From positions 310,001-374,000 of the forward strand of contig NC_023036.2 of the NCBI RefSeq assembly GCF_000317305.3: DNA of 64,000 nt. Reading direction: 5' to 3'. Of this stretch, positions 43,159-50,059 are shown piece after piece. How positions within the stretch are numbered: the first letter of the stretch is position 1; the number at the start of each line of letters is the position of its first letter. This stretch comes from Mycolicibacterium neoaurum VKM Ac-1815D (GTDB lineage: Bacteria; Actinomycetota; Actinomycetes; Mycobacteriales; Mycobacteriaceae). Made by a program: the position numbers and the translations under genes. The notes beneath the pieces are model-generated. The model ran no database searches. It was not told the origin of the DNA and worked only from the letters and a program-made list of their open reading frames with translations.

Positions 43159-43935
43159 TCAGCGGATGGTGCTGACCCCGCCGTCGACCGGGATCACCGT
43201 GCCGGTGACATAGCTGCTGGCACGGCTCGCCAGGAAGACCGCGATACCGGCCATATCGTCGGGCTGCCCGACGCGTCCCAGCGGCAGGGCCGCACCGACG
43301 GCCTCCTCACCCGCCGACAACAGCACCTTGGTCATCCGCGACGGGAAGAGCCCCGGCGCGATGGCGTTCACCAGGATCTTGGGCGCCAGTTCGCCGGCCA
43401 GGTGCTGGGTCAGCGTGTGGACCGCGGCCTTGCTGGCGGCGTACGAGAAGTTGTTGCGACCGCGTTCGGGCACGTGGAAACCGTCGACGCTGCCGGTGTT
43501 GATCACCCGGGCCGGATCGTCGTCGGTGGCGGCGGCGGTCAGCAGCGGCACCAGCGCGCGGGTCAGCAGGAAGACACCCTTGACGTTGACGTCGAAGACC
43601 CGGTCGAACCCCGACTCGGGGAATGTCTCGAAGGGCTCGCCCCAGTTGGCGCCCGCGTTGTTGAACAGCGCGTGGACCGCGTCCTCCTTCGCCGCGACGG
43701 CATCGGCGAGGGCCTGGATGCCCGCCGCCGTACCGAGGTCGGCGGAGATGCCCTCGACCTCGCCGAGGGCGGACAGTTCAGCCACCGACGCGTCGAGTTC
43801 GGCCTGTTTGCGCGCGGCCAGGTACACCTTGGCCGCACCGGCCTGCAACAGACCGCGGGCCATCATCACGCCGATACCGCGGCCACCGCCGGTGACCACG
43901 GCGACCTTGCCGTCCAGGCGGAACAGATCGGTCAT
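43159..43935 (-). CDS. SDR family oxidoreductase
   Basis: 258-aa classical SDR. The cofactor motif is TGGGRGIG, NNAGANWGEP is the NAG region, the catalytic Ser is in INTGSVDGF, and YAASKAA holds Tyr and Lys. The C-terminus ends in the typical VTGTVIPVDGGVSTIR. It starts 14 bp after the TetR gene on the same strand, so the pair is probably one transcript controlled by that TetR protein. The substrate is unknown; a 3-oxoacyl or hydroxysteroid substrate would fit the lipid context. Confidence 0.85.
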   Translation of the reverse strand: MTDLFRLDGKVAVVTGGGRGIGVMMARGLLQAGAAKVYLAARKQAELDASVAELSALGEVEGISADLGTAAGIQALADAVAAKEDAVHALFNNAGANWGEPFETFPESGFDRVFDVNVKGVFLLTRALVPLLTAAATDDDPARVINTGSVDGFHVPERGRNNFSYAASKAAVHTLTQHLAGELAPKILVNAIAPGLFPSRMTKVLLSAGEEAVGAALPLGRVGQPDDMAGIAVFLASRASSYVTGTVIPVDGGVSTIR

Positions 43936-43949
43936 TCCTGGTCCCCCCA

Positions 43950-44588
43950 CTACTGGGCCCCGCCGAGCGGCTCGGCCGTGCGGACGGCCTCGTCCCGGAT
44001 CAGTCCCCGCAACAGTGCGGTGCTGAACTCCACGGCGATCTCCTGGGCCGTCCGGCGGCCGTGCGGGCGTAGCCACCGGTAGGCGCCCAGGGTCATCCCG
44101 ATATAGCCCAGTGCCAAGACGTGGGAATCGCAGTCGAAGAACTCGCCGCTGGCGATTCCGCGATCGATGACATCGCGTACGTGCTCGTACACCGTGGCCT
44201 CGGCGGTCCGGATGTAGGCGACCTGCTCCTCGGTGAACCACTCCGAGATGTACGGGCCCTCCTGGAAATAGACCGCGGCCGCCTCCAGGTCGTTGGCGAT
44301 GCCGGTGAGCAACCGCCGGGTGAAGTGGTAGATGGTCTCGCGTGCGGTGGCCGTCGGGTCGTCGTGCAGGGCACCGACGGTGAAGTCGGCGGTCCGCTTG
44401 TAGATATCCCAGAGGATCAGCGATTTGCTTGCGTAGTAGTGGTACACGGTGGCCTTGTTGAGCCCGACCGCGTCGGCGACATCGTCCATCCGGGTGCCGT
44501 GGTAGCCACGGGCGGCGAAGAGCTTGGCGGCGACCGCCAGCAGTTCGTCGCGCCGTGACGAACCGTTGGATGCGGCTTCGGTGGACAT
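43950..44588 (-). CDS. TetR-family transcriptional regulator upstream of an SDR
   Basis: 212 aa. The TetR DNA-binding domain is at about 12-60: RRDELLAVAAKLFAARGYHG, MDDVADAVGLNKATVYHYYA and SKSLILWDIY. The C-terminal helical domain (ETIYHFTRRLLTGIANDLEA onwards) is of the QacR/KstR2-like type that binds hydrophobic ligands. An imperfect palindrome lies 40 bp before its start. It forms a two-gene unit with the downstream SDR. The ligand is unknown. Confidence 0.86.
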   Translation of the reverse strand: MSTEAASNGSSRRDELLAVAAKLFAARGYHGTRMDDVADAVGLNKATVYHYYASKSLILWDIYKRTADFTVGALHDDPTATARETIYHFTRRLLTGIANDLEAAAVYFQEGPYISEWFTEEQVAYIRTAEATVYEHVRDVIDRGIASGEFFDCDSHVLALGYIGMTLGAYRWLRPHGRRTAQEIAVEFSTALLRGLIRDEAVRTAEPLGGAQ

Positions 44589-44628
44589 GGCAACTCGCTA
44601 TCTGCAGACCCGGACGACCCGGGGTTGA

Positions 44629-44644
44629 CCAATCAACTGGTTGG
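44629..44644. promoter_or_regulatory. Imperfect palindrome upstream of the TetR-SDR pair
   Basis: CCAATCAACTGGTTGG is a 16-bp inverted repeat with two mismatched pairs, 40 bp upstream of the TetR start, in the region shared with the divergent 36-aa ORF. It is a plausible autoregulatory operator. Confidence 0.45.
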
Positions 44645-44736
44645 CCAGTGTAGGCAATGGGGCGGTTTGACTGTCCTGGGATCGCCCAGTGGGTCTAGAC
44701 TTCTGCCAAACAGGGCTTGCTGCGGCGGAGGCGACT

Positions 44737-44847
44737 ATGGATCCTAATCCCGATTACGACATCAGTGACGAGGGCGAGTTCTTCTTCAGCTGGCTGGCCT
44801 GGGGCCTGCGCGGCGTGTACCCGCCGCCGGCGTATCCCCCGGTCTAA
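44737..44847 (+). CDS. Small protein, 36 aa, unknown function
   Basis: ATG 44737 has GGAGG six bases upstream, and the ORF ends at TAA 44847. Nine bases later comes the strongest Rho-independent terminator of the window. The N-terminus is acidic (MDPNPDYDISDEGEFFF), the middle is aromatic (SWLAWGLRG), and the end is VYPPPAYPPV with a proline cluster. There is no signal peptide and no continuous membrane helix. A ribosome site, a compact ORF and a terminator together argue that it is a real gene. No family was recognised. Confidence 0.6.
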   Translation: MDPNPDYDISDEGEFFFSWLAWGLRGVYPPPAYPPV

Positions 44848-44855
44848 CGAGACGT

Positions 44856-44895
44856 AAAAAGCACCCGCACGCTTATGGCGTGCGGGTGCTTTTTT
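44856..44895. terminator. Strong bidirectional Rho-independent terminator
   Basis: The stem GCACCCGCACGC / GCGTGCGGGTGC is flanked by AAAAA on the left and TTTTTT on the right, so it gives a U-tract in both directions. It separates the 36-aa ORF from the convergent ABC ATPase gene. Confidence 0.9.
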
Positions 44896-44905
44896 GGCTC
44901 GACAC

Positions 44906-45694
44906 TCAGGCCGCAGCCGCCTTCACTGCCTCGCCGACCGCATTCCTGAGCTCGAGGAACTCCGGTGACCGCCGCAGCTCGTCGGCGTCGACACCGGTGC
45001 GCGGCAGCTCCGAGGGCAGGTCCAGGGCGATCTTGCCCGGCCGGCGGGTCAGCACCACGATGCGTGAACCGAGGAACGCCGCCTCCTCGGCACTGTGCGT
45101 GACGAACACCGTGGTGCGCCCCGATTCGGCACTGACCTGACGCACATCGTCCTGCAGCCGCTCGCGGGTCAGCGCATCGAGCGCGGCGAACGGCTCGTCG
45201 AGCAGGAACAGCGGCGTCTCGGCGGCCAACGCGCGGGCGATCGCGACGCGCTGCTGTTGCCCGCCGCTGATCTCCCAGATCTTGCGGTCGGCGGTACCGT
45301 CCAGCCCCACGCGCTCGAGCAGCTGCTCGCGGCGTTCGGCGCGCCGATCGCGCGGCACCTTCGCGTACTTGAGCGCGAGGTCGACGTTTCCACCCACCGT
45401 GCGCCACGGGAACAACCGCGGCTGCTGGAATACCACCCCGGAGGTGACCCCGGGTGTCGGCGCCGTCCCGCCGACCTGCACCTCGCCCTCGCTGGGCGAT
45501 TCGAACCCGGCGATGAGCCTTAGCAGAGTGCTCTTCCCACATCCGGAGGCACCGACCAGCACCAGGAAGGCCCCCGGTTCCACCTCCAGGTCCACCGGCC
45601 CCAGCGCGGTCACCTGATCGGAGCCGCGGCCGTAGCGGTGGGCCACATTGGCGATGCGTAACCCACCCGCCGGCTCAGCCGCCCGTGATGACAC
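44906..45694 (-). CDS. ABC transporter ATP-binding protein, sulfonate/taurine type
   Basis: 262 aa. Walker A LVGASGCGKST, Q-loop FQQPRLFPWRTV, signature ISGGQQQRVAIARAL, Walker B PLFLLDEPFAALD and H-loop VFVTHSAEEAAFLG are complete. The FQQPxLFPW Q-loop is characteristic of the nitrate/sulfonate/taurine (SsuB/TauB) family. GTG 45694 overlaps the end of the binding-protein gene by 20 bp, so translation is coupled. It is last of a permease, binding protein, ATPase operon whose leader carries a poly-Cys ORF, which favours an organosulfur substrate. It ends just before a strong terminator. Confidence 0.9.
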   Translation of the reverse strand: MSSRAAEPAGGLRIANVAHRYGRGSDQVTALGPVDLEVEPGAFLVLVGASGCGKSTLLRLIAGFESPSEGEVQVGGTAPTPGVTSGVVFQQPRLFPWRTVGGNVDLALKYAKVPRDRRAERREQLLERVGLDGTADRKIWEISGGQQQRVAIARALAAETPLFLLDEPFAALDALTRERLQDDVRQVSAESGRTTVFVTHSAEEAAFLGSRIVVLTRRPGKIALDLPSELPRTGVDADELRRSPEFLELRNAVGEAVKAAAA

Positions 45695-46718
45695 CGGGAA
45701 GCCCCTTCACGTAGATGGCGTCCTGGAAGGTCTTCAGGTCCGCGGCCGCCGGAATCTGCTTCTGGTCGGCCAGGAACTGCGATGCGCTCTGCAGGTTCGT
45801 GGCGATATTGCCCGGCGCCCCCTCCGAACCCAGCCACTCGGGCGAGGCGACGGCGGCGGGGGTCAGGTACACACCCTGCTTGAGCTGACCGGCCACCTCG
45901 GTGTCGGGCAGACCGATCTCGGCGGCGATCGCCTTGGCCGCCGCGGCCGGATCGTCGGAAATGGTGTCCAGCGCACGGGCCTGCTGCTTACGCCAGGTGT
46001 CGACCACTTCGGGGTGTTCTTGGGCGAACGCGTCGGCGACCACACCGAGATCGAGGGTCGGCTTACCGTCGGCGGCCAGCCTGCGGCTGGTGATCAGGTC
46101 CTTGCCGGTCTTGCGCAGCTGGTCCAGCGTCGGCAACCAGGTGTATGCGGCGTCGATGTCGCCGCGCTCCCAAGCCGCCAGGATGGCCTGTGGTTGCAGG
46201 TCGATGAGCTGAACATCGTTGGGCGACAGGCCGTTCTGCGCCAGCGCTGCCAACAGACTGTAATGCGCGGTCGAGGCGAACGGGGTGGCGATCCGCTTCC
46301 CGCGCAGATCGGGGATGCTGTTGACCCCCGCGTCGTTACGCGCGATCAGCGCCTCGTTGTCACCGGCGACATCCAACACGAAGGCCACCTTGTAGGGGAT
46401 GTTCAGCGGTGCCGACAGTCCCCGTGCCACCGGGCTGGAGCCCAGCGCCCCGAAATCGAGTTCCTTGGCGATGAACGCAGTGTTGACATCGGCACCCGAA
46501 TCGAACTTGATCCACTTGATGTTGAAGTCGGGCAGCGCCTCTTCCAACCATCTGTTGTTCTTGACGATCAGGTCGCCGCTGGGGAAGGTCTGGTAGCCGA
46601 TGCGCAGCGTGGGCTTGGCCGGGTCGCTTCCGCCGCCGCCGGATCCGGAGTTGTCCACCGCGCAACCGGCCAGCGCGATAGCGCTGACAGCCACTGCCAG
46701 TAGGGATTTGAACTTCAT
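45675..46718 (-). CDS. ABC transporter substrate-binding lipoprotein, sulfonate/taurine type
   Basis: 347 aa. The signal peptide MKFKSLLAVAVSAIALAG ends with lipobox Cys19 (LAGC). The mature receptor belongs to the SsuA/TauA (NMT1-like) class: RIGYQTFPSGDLIVKNNRWL, KWIKFDSGADVNTAFIAKEL, DFGALGSSPVARGLSAPLNI and IRGK-like PDLRGKRIATPFASTAHY. These positions form the ligand cleft in alkanesulfonate and taurine receptors. Exact specificity cannot be read. Its ATG follows the permease stop without any gap. Confidence 0.88.
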   Translation of the reverse strand: MKFKSLLAVAVSAIALAGCAVDNSGSGGGGSDPAKPTLRIGYQTFPSGDLIVKNNRWLEEALPDFNIKWIKFDSGADVNTAFIAKELDFGALGSSPVARGLSAPLNIPYKVAFVLDVAGDNEALIARNDAGVNSIPDLRGKRIATPFASTAHYSLLAALAQNGLSPNDVQLIDLQPQAILAAWERGDIDAAYTWLPTLDQLRKTGKDLITSRRLAADGKPTLDLGVVADAFAQEHPEVVDTWRKQQARALDTISDDPAAAAKAIAAEIGLPDTEVAGQLKQGVYLTPAAVASPEWLGSEGAPGNIATNLQSASQFLADQKQIPAAADLKTFQDAIYVKGLPGVITGG

Positions 46719-47582
46719 CTAGATTTTTCCTCTCCAGGGGACGGCACGCCGTTCCAGCGACCGCAGCAATCCGTCGATGACCAGCCCTGAGAACCCGATG
46801 GCGAAGATTCCGACCAGCACGACTGGGGTGTTGTTGTAATTACTTGCGTCCCTGACCAATCCGCCGATACCGGGGATTCCGTTGAACAGTTCCGCGGCGA
46901 CCACCGACGAATAGGCCATGCCGACCGCCAGCCGGATCCCGGTGAAGGTCTCCGGTAGCGCCGCGGGTACCACGACATCGCGGATCACCTGGGCCCGGGT
47001 CGCCCCCAGCGCACGGGCCGCCTCCTGTAACCCGACCGGCGCGGCGACGACGGCGGCGGTGGTGGCCACCGCGGCGGGCGGCAAGGCTGCCAGGGCGAGC
47101 AGGGTGATCTTGGGGGCTTCGTCGATACCCAGCCAGATGACGAGCAGGAAGAAGTAGGCCAGCGGCGGTAGCGCCCGCAGGAACGTCAGCCACGGCTCGA
47201 GCACACTGCGCAGCCAGCCCACCGATCCCATCAACAGACCGAGCAGCACGCCGATCACCACACCGATGACCACGCCGGCCAGCACCCGGCGCAGCGTCAT
47301 GTAGAGGTGTTCGTACAGCAGGTAACCGGCGTAGCCGCGCACGCCGTCATGTGTGGTGGAGACGTCGACGAACGCGCGCCAGACCGTGCTCGGATAGGGC
47401 ACGAACGTCTGGTTCCAGATGCCGGAACTCGCGACCACCTGCCAGACAGCGAAGAACACCAGCACCGACAGCAGTGGCAGCCCGGCCTTGGTGAGGACGG
47501 CGCGCAGTCGGTGACGGGGCGCCGCGGGACGTGGCGAGTCGACGGCCGACGGGTCGGGCACGATATCGACGAAAACGGACAC
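46719..47582 (-). CDS. ABC transporter permease, sulfonate/taurine type
   Basis: 287 aa from GTG 47582. There are about six membrane helices. The permease EAA loop is VGLQEAARALGATRAQVIRD followed by VVVPAALPETFTGIRLAVG, characteristic of the SsuC/TauC family. The weak start region (AAAGTGGGCCGCCA before the GTG) lies just 3' of a hairpin that includes the Cys codons of a leader ORF. Expression is therefore predicted to be attenuated when cysteine is plentiful. First structural gene of the operon. Confidence 0.9.
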   Translation of the reverse strand: MSVFVDIVPDPSAVDSPRPAAPRHRLRAVLTKAGLPLLSVLVFFAVWQVVASSGIWNQTFVPYPSTVWRAFVDVSTTHDGVRGYAGYLLYEHLYMTLRRVLAGVVIGVVIGVLLGLLMGSVGWLRSVLEPWLTFLRALPPLAYFFLLVIWLGIDEAPKITLLALAALPPAAVATTAAVVAAPVGLQEAARALGATRAQVIRDVVVPAALPETFTGIRLAVGMAYSSVVAAELFNGIPGIGGLVRDASNYNNTPVVLVGIFAIGFSGLVIDGLLRSLERRAVPWRGKI

Positions 47583-47596
47583 TGGCGGCCCACTTT

Positions 47597-47640
47597 CTGT
47601 TGCTGGAAACGGACTGAACGGACGAGTTCAGCAGCAACAG
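47597..47640 (-). promoter_or_regulatory. Attenuator-like hairpin overlapping poly-Cys codons
   Basis: On the minus strand CTGTTGCTG (47640-47632) pairs with CAGCAACAG (47605-47597), and adjoining CTGAAC pairs with GTTCAG. The loop is 6 nt and there is one 8-nt bulge. The 5' arm is the Cys codon run of the leader ORF, and the 3' arm ends 14 nt before the permease GTG. A ribosome stalled at the Cys codons would prevent the hairpin. Confidence 0.7.
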
Positions 47641-47669
47641 CAGGGGTCGGCGGACCGCGTCGTGTTCAC
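47628..47669 (-). CDS. Poly-cysteine leader peptide (13 aa), cysteine-responsive attenuator
   Basis: GTG at 47667-47669 opens a 13-codon ORF, VNTTRSADPCCCC, ending at TGA 47628. Four consecutive Cys codons (TGC TGT TGC TGC) immediately precede the stop. A TAGCAAT sequence ends 7 bases upstream of the GTG, which fits a leaderless transcript approximately. The ORF stops 45 bp before the sulfonate-type permease, and its Cys codons form one arm of a hairpin near that start. Mycobacteria are known to use such leaderless poly-Cys ORFs as cysteine-responsive attenuators of sulfur-acquisition operons, so the role is assigned by analogy. Confidence 0.8.
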   Translation of the reverse strand: MNTTRSADPCCCC

Positions 47670-47726
47670 CCGCGTATTGCTACCCGGGTGGGGACGGTGG
47701 CAGAAGGTCTGGAATCGAGGTGAGTT

Positions 47727-48107
47727 TTATCCGCGCTGGGCACGCGCCAGCGCGCCGGCCAGCCACGGCGGTACATCTCGGCGTTTCCAGGCCGCAGCGG
47801 TGGAGGCCGCCACCGCCGCGGACACCGCCGCCGAGCGTTCCCGGGCACCCGCTGCGACAGCCCGCAGCCGCTCGCTCAACGGCACCGCCGGCAGCTGCGC
47901 GGGTTCGGGCAGCCACGGTTGCGTGGCCGGGGCGGTCGACACGGCGGCCAGGCCCAGCTTCTCCCGATAGCGCTCACCGCAGGACTGGCAGTGCACCTCG
48001 TAGCGCACCAGGCTGCGGTCGTTCTCGATGAATCGGTAATCGGCCACGGATACACAGAAGGGACACCGGGCCTGCCCGCGTTCGATCACCATTTCCATGC
48101 CCAACAT
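47727..48107 (-). CDS. Zinc-ribbon-like small protein of unknown function
   Basis: 126 aa. Two CxxC pairs, ARCPFCVSVADYR and HCQSCGERYREK, about 25 residues apart, form a probable zinc ribbon near the N-terminus. The C-terminal half is Ala/Arg-rich and helical (LRAVAAGARERSAAVSAAVA) and ends PWLAGALARAQRG. Alternative in-frame ATGs at 48098 and 48092 would shorten it slightly; no ribosome site decides. It is on the same strand as the sulfonate operon, 57 bp upstream of the leader ORF. No function was recognised. Confidence 0.65.
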   Translation of the reverse strand: MLGMEMVIERGQARCPFCVSVADYRFIENDRSLVRYEVHCQSCGERYREKLGLAAVSTAPATQPWLPEPAQLPAVPLSERLRAVAAGARERSAAVSAAVAASTAAAWKRRDVPPWLAGALARAQRG

Positions 48108-48187
48108 GGTGGGACGCGCGCCGGGCCAGCCGACATGGTTCGCCCCATGTCGATACGCGTTCGCCGCCCATCCGAGACCGAAACCGC

Positions 48188-48610
48188 TCAGCGCAGATTG
48201 TCGACCCGCCGCGGGGTGTCACCGGTGCTCGCGTTGCCGACCTCGGCACCCTCGTCCCGCTTGCCGGTCTTGACGTCCGGATCCAGCTTGTCGATACGCT
48301 TGCTGCGCTCCTCGAGCTCCTCCTGCTGCTCGGCCACCGTCTGCTGATGCGACGACGCCCGGTCGGCCAGCCTGCGCGCCTCGGCTGCCTTGGCCTCCGC
48401 CTCGGCCGCGGCCGCCCGCGCCCGCGCGTCGGTCTCGTCGGCCAGGGCCTGCCTCTTGGCCACCTGCTCGCGCTCGGCCTCGAGTTCGGTGCGCATCTTC
48501 TCGGCAGCGACCCGACGTCGCTTCTGCCGGGCGGCCAGGGCCAACCCCACCACGATCGCGATGACCACCACCGCGGCAATGACGATCCACAACGTGTTCG
48601 TGTCAGACAT
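48188..48610 (-). CDS. Single-pass membrane protein with coiled coil (140 aa)
   Basis: ATG 48610 follows AAGGAGCGA by a few bases. A short N-terminus (MSDTNTLW) is followed by one membrane helix (IVIAAVVVIAIVVGLALAA, about residues 9-27). A basic stop-transfer RQKRRRVAAEK leads to a long Ala/Glu/Arg coiled coil at about 33-110 and a disordered polar tail. No enzymatic motif is present. The first ~30 residues resemble those of the 35-aa protein encoded just upstream, suggesting a shared origin. The topology suggests a membrane-tethered cytoplasmic coiled-coil scaffold. Confidence 0.75.
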   Translation of the reverse strand: MSDTNTLWIVIAAVVVIAIVVGLALAARQKRRRVAAEKMRTELEAEREQVAKRQALADETDARARAAAAEAEAKAAEARRLADRASSHQQTVAEQQEELEERSKRIDKLDPDVKTGKRDEGAEVGNASTGDTPRRVDNLR

Positions 48611-48706
48611 CTTCGCTCCTTGCTGGGCTACGGACGCCGCGCTAATCGACGCGTGCGCTAATTCCGGGTGCCCAGCCGACTGCGCGGTGAAACTCCGCGC
48701 GTCGAG

Positions 48707-48814
48707 CTAGCGACGGCCGTTGCGGCCCCTGGACGTGCTGACGAGCAGCGTCACGACCACCGTCACGGCGACCAGCGCGGCGATGATGACGATCACTGTT
48801 TCGATATCGGACAT
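48707..48814 (-). CDS. 35-aa single-helix membrane protein
   Basis: ATG 48814 is preceded by GAAGGA, and the stop is TAG at 48707. The sequence starts MSDIETVIVIIAALVAVTV and continues through a hydrophobic stretch to a basic end (STSRGRNGRR). This gives one membrane helix of about 23 residues with a positive C-terminus. It is 97 bp upstream of the 140-aa membrane coiled-coil gene, whose N-terminus has the same MSD...IVIAA pattern. It was found by eye because of its ribosome site and composition. Confidence 0.6.
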   Translation of the reverse strand: MSDIETVIVIIAALVAVTVVVTLLVSTSRGRNGRR

Positions 48815-48904
48815 ATGAGTTCCTTCGTCAGGTGGTGCCCCGGATTATCTTCCGAAAGCCTGTCCATTACCTGGATGCCCAGGAATCCGGTGAATGATGG
48901 CCGA

Positions 48905-49927
48905 GTGACGACAGTGACCGGTCGGTTGTGGCGGGGCGGGCAGGCCCACGACGAGGAATTCACCTTCGAGTCGATCTCGGACTGCCTGGCATCCGAGGAC
49001 CACCTGGTCTGGGCCGATATCTACAACCCCGACCACGATGCGCTCGCGGCGCTGGCCGCCGAACTGCACCTGGACATGTGGGCCGTCGAGGACGCCGTGG
49101 CGCCCAAGGAGCGGACCAAGGCCAGCGTGTATCGCACCCACACGTTCTTCACCGTCTACGCCGTGGACATCCTCGGCACCGGTGAAGACGAATCCATCAC
49201 CTCCACGCTCGTCAAACACCGCATCTCGGCGTTCGTGCTGCCCCGCGGGCTGATCACGGTGCGCCTGCCCTCGGTCAATCACCCCGAGGTGCACTTCGAC
49301 ATCCGCGAAGTCTCCGAACGCTTCGACGAACTCGGTGGCCAGCAGTACGGGGTGGGCGCCCTGGTGCACGCGCTGCTCGATGTCGTCGTCGACGGGCACT
49401 TCGACGCGGTGCAATCCCTCGATGACGCCATCGAGGGATTGGAGGACGAGCTTTTCGACGAGAGCGGGCCGCGGCGCGGCTTGCAGCGCCGGACCTTCCG
49501 GCTGCGCAAGGAACTCGTCGAGCTGCGTCGCGCGGTGTTGCCGATGCGCGAAGTGGTCGGTGCGATCCAGCACCGGCGCCTCGACGGGGAATCGCCGGCG
49601 AGCGCACCGTCGCTGGACTCGCTCTACGCCGACCTGTACGACCACGTGCTGCGTGCATCGGAATGGACCGAGTCGCTGCGCGACATGGTGACCACCGTGT
49701 TCGAGACCAACCTCTCCCTGCAGGACGCCCGGCTCAACACGGTGATGAAGAAGCTGACCAGCTGGGCCGCGATCATCGCGGTACCGACTGCCATCACCGG
49801 CTTCTACGGACAGAACGTGCTCTACCCGGGCATCGAGACGGCGGCCGGGTTCATCACCAGCTCGGCGCTGATCGTGGTGCTCGTCGCCATTCTGTATGTG
49901 ATGTTCCGCCGACGGGACTGGTTGTAA
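48905..49927 (+). CDS. CorA-type divalent-cation transporter with GQN instead of GMN
   Basis: About 340 aa from GTG 48905; ATG 48875 in the same frame is possible. The N-terminal alpha/beta domain and long stalk helices (KLTSWAAIIAVPTAITG region) precede two C-terminal membrane helices. The second helix ends VLVAILYVMFRRRDWL, with the basic CorA tail. The pore signature, normally YGMN, reads FYGQN (GFYGQNVLYPG). This variant is also seen in other actinobacterial CorA-like proteins. Mg2+ transport is therefore likely but ion selectivity may differ. It stands alone, upstream of pntA. Confidence 0.85.
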   Translation: MTTVTGRLWRGGQAHDEEFTFESISDCLASEDHLVWADIYNPDHDALAALAAELHLDMWAVEDAVAPKERTKASVYRTHTFFTVYAVDILGTGEDESITSTLVKHRISAFVLPRGLITVRLPSVNHPEVHFDIREVSERFDELGGQQYGVGALVHALLDVVVDGHFDAVQSLDDAIEGLEDELFDESGPRRGLQRRTFRLRKELVELRRAVLPMREVVGAIQHRRLDGESPASAPSLDSLYADLYDHVLRASEWTESLRDMVTTVFETNLSLQDARLNTVMKKLTSWAAIIAVPTAITGFYGQNVLYPGIETAAGFITSSALIVVLVAILYVMFRRRDWL

Positions 49928-50059
49928 GCCGGCCGCTGTGAGCTGGCGCACGTCAGCGCGCCGCGTTTCGCGTGTTTGCCCACGCTGGGCGACGCCAGCC
50001 GACCGCTCACCGCATGAGGGGCATACGCGCAATTCGCGGGCAAATGCGAGACTCTTCCG

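Noticed and set aside
47583..47726. S-adenosylmethionine riboswitch or T-box before the sulfonate operon
   Set aside because: No conserved SAM-aptamer or T-box elements were visible; the poly-Cys ORF with its hairpin explains the region better.
49938..50010. Possible long hairpin (GTGAGC...GCTCAC, CTGGCG...CGCCAG) between corA and pntA
   Set aside because: The arms are interrupted and far apart; GC-rich DNA yields such pairs by chance, and no U-tract follows.
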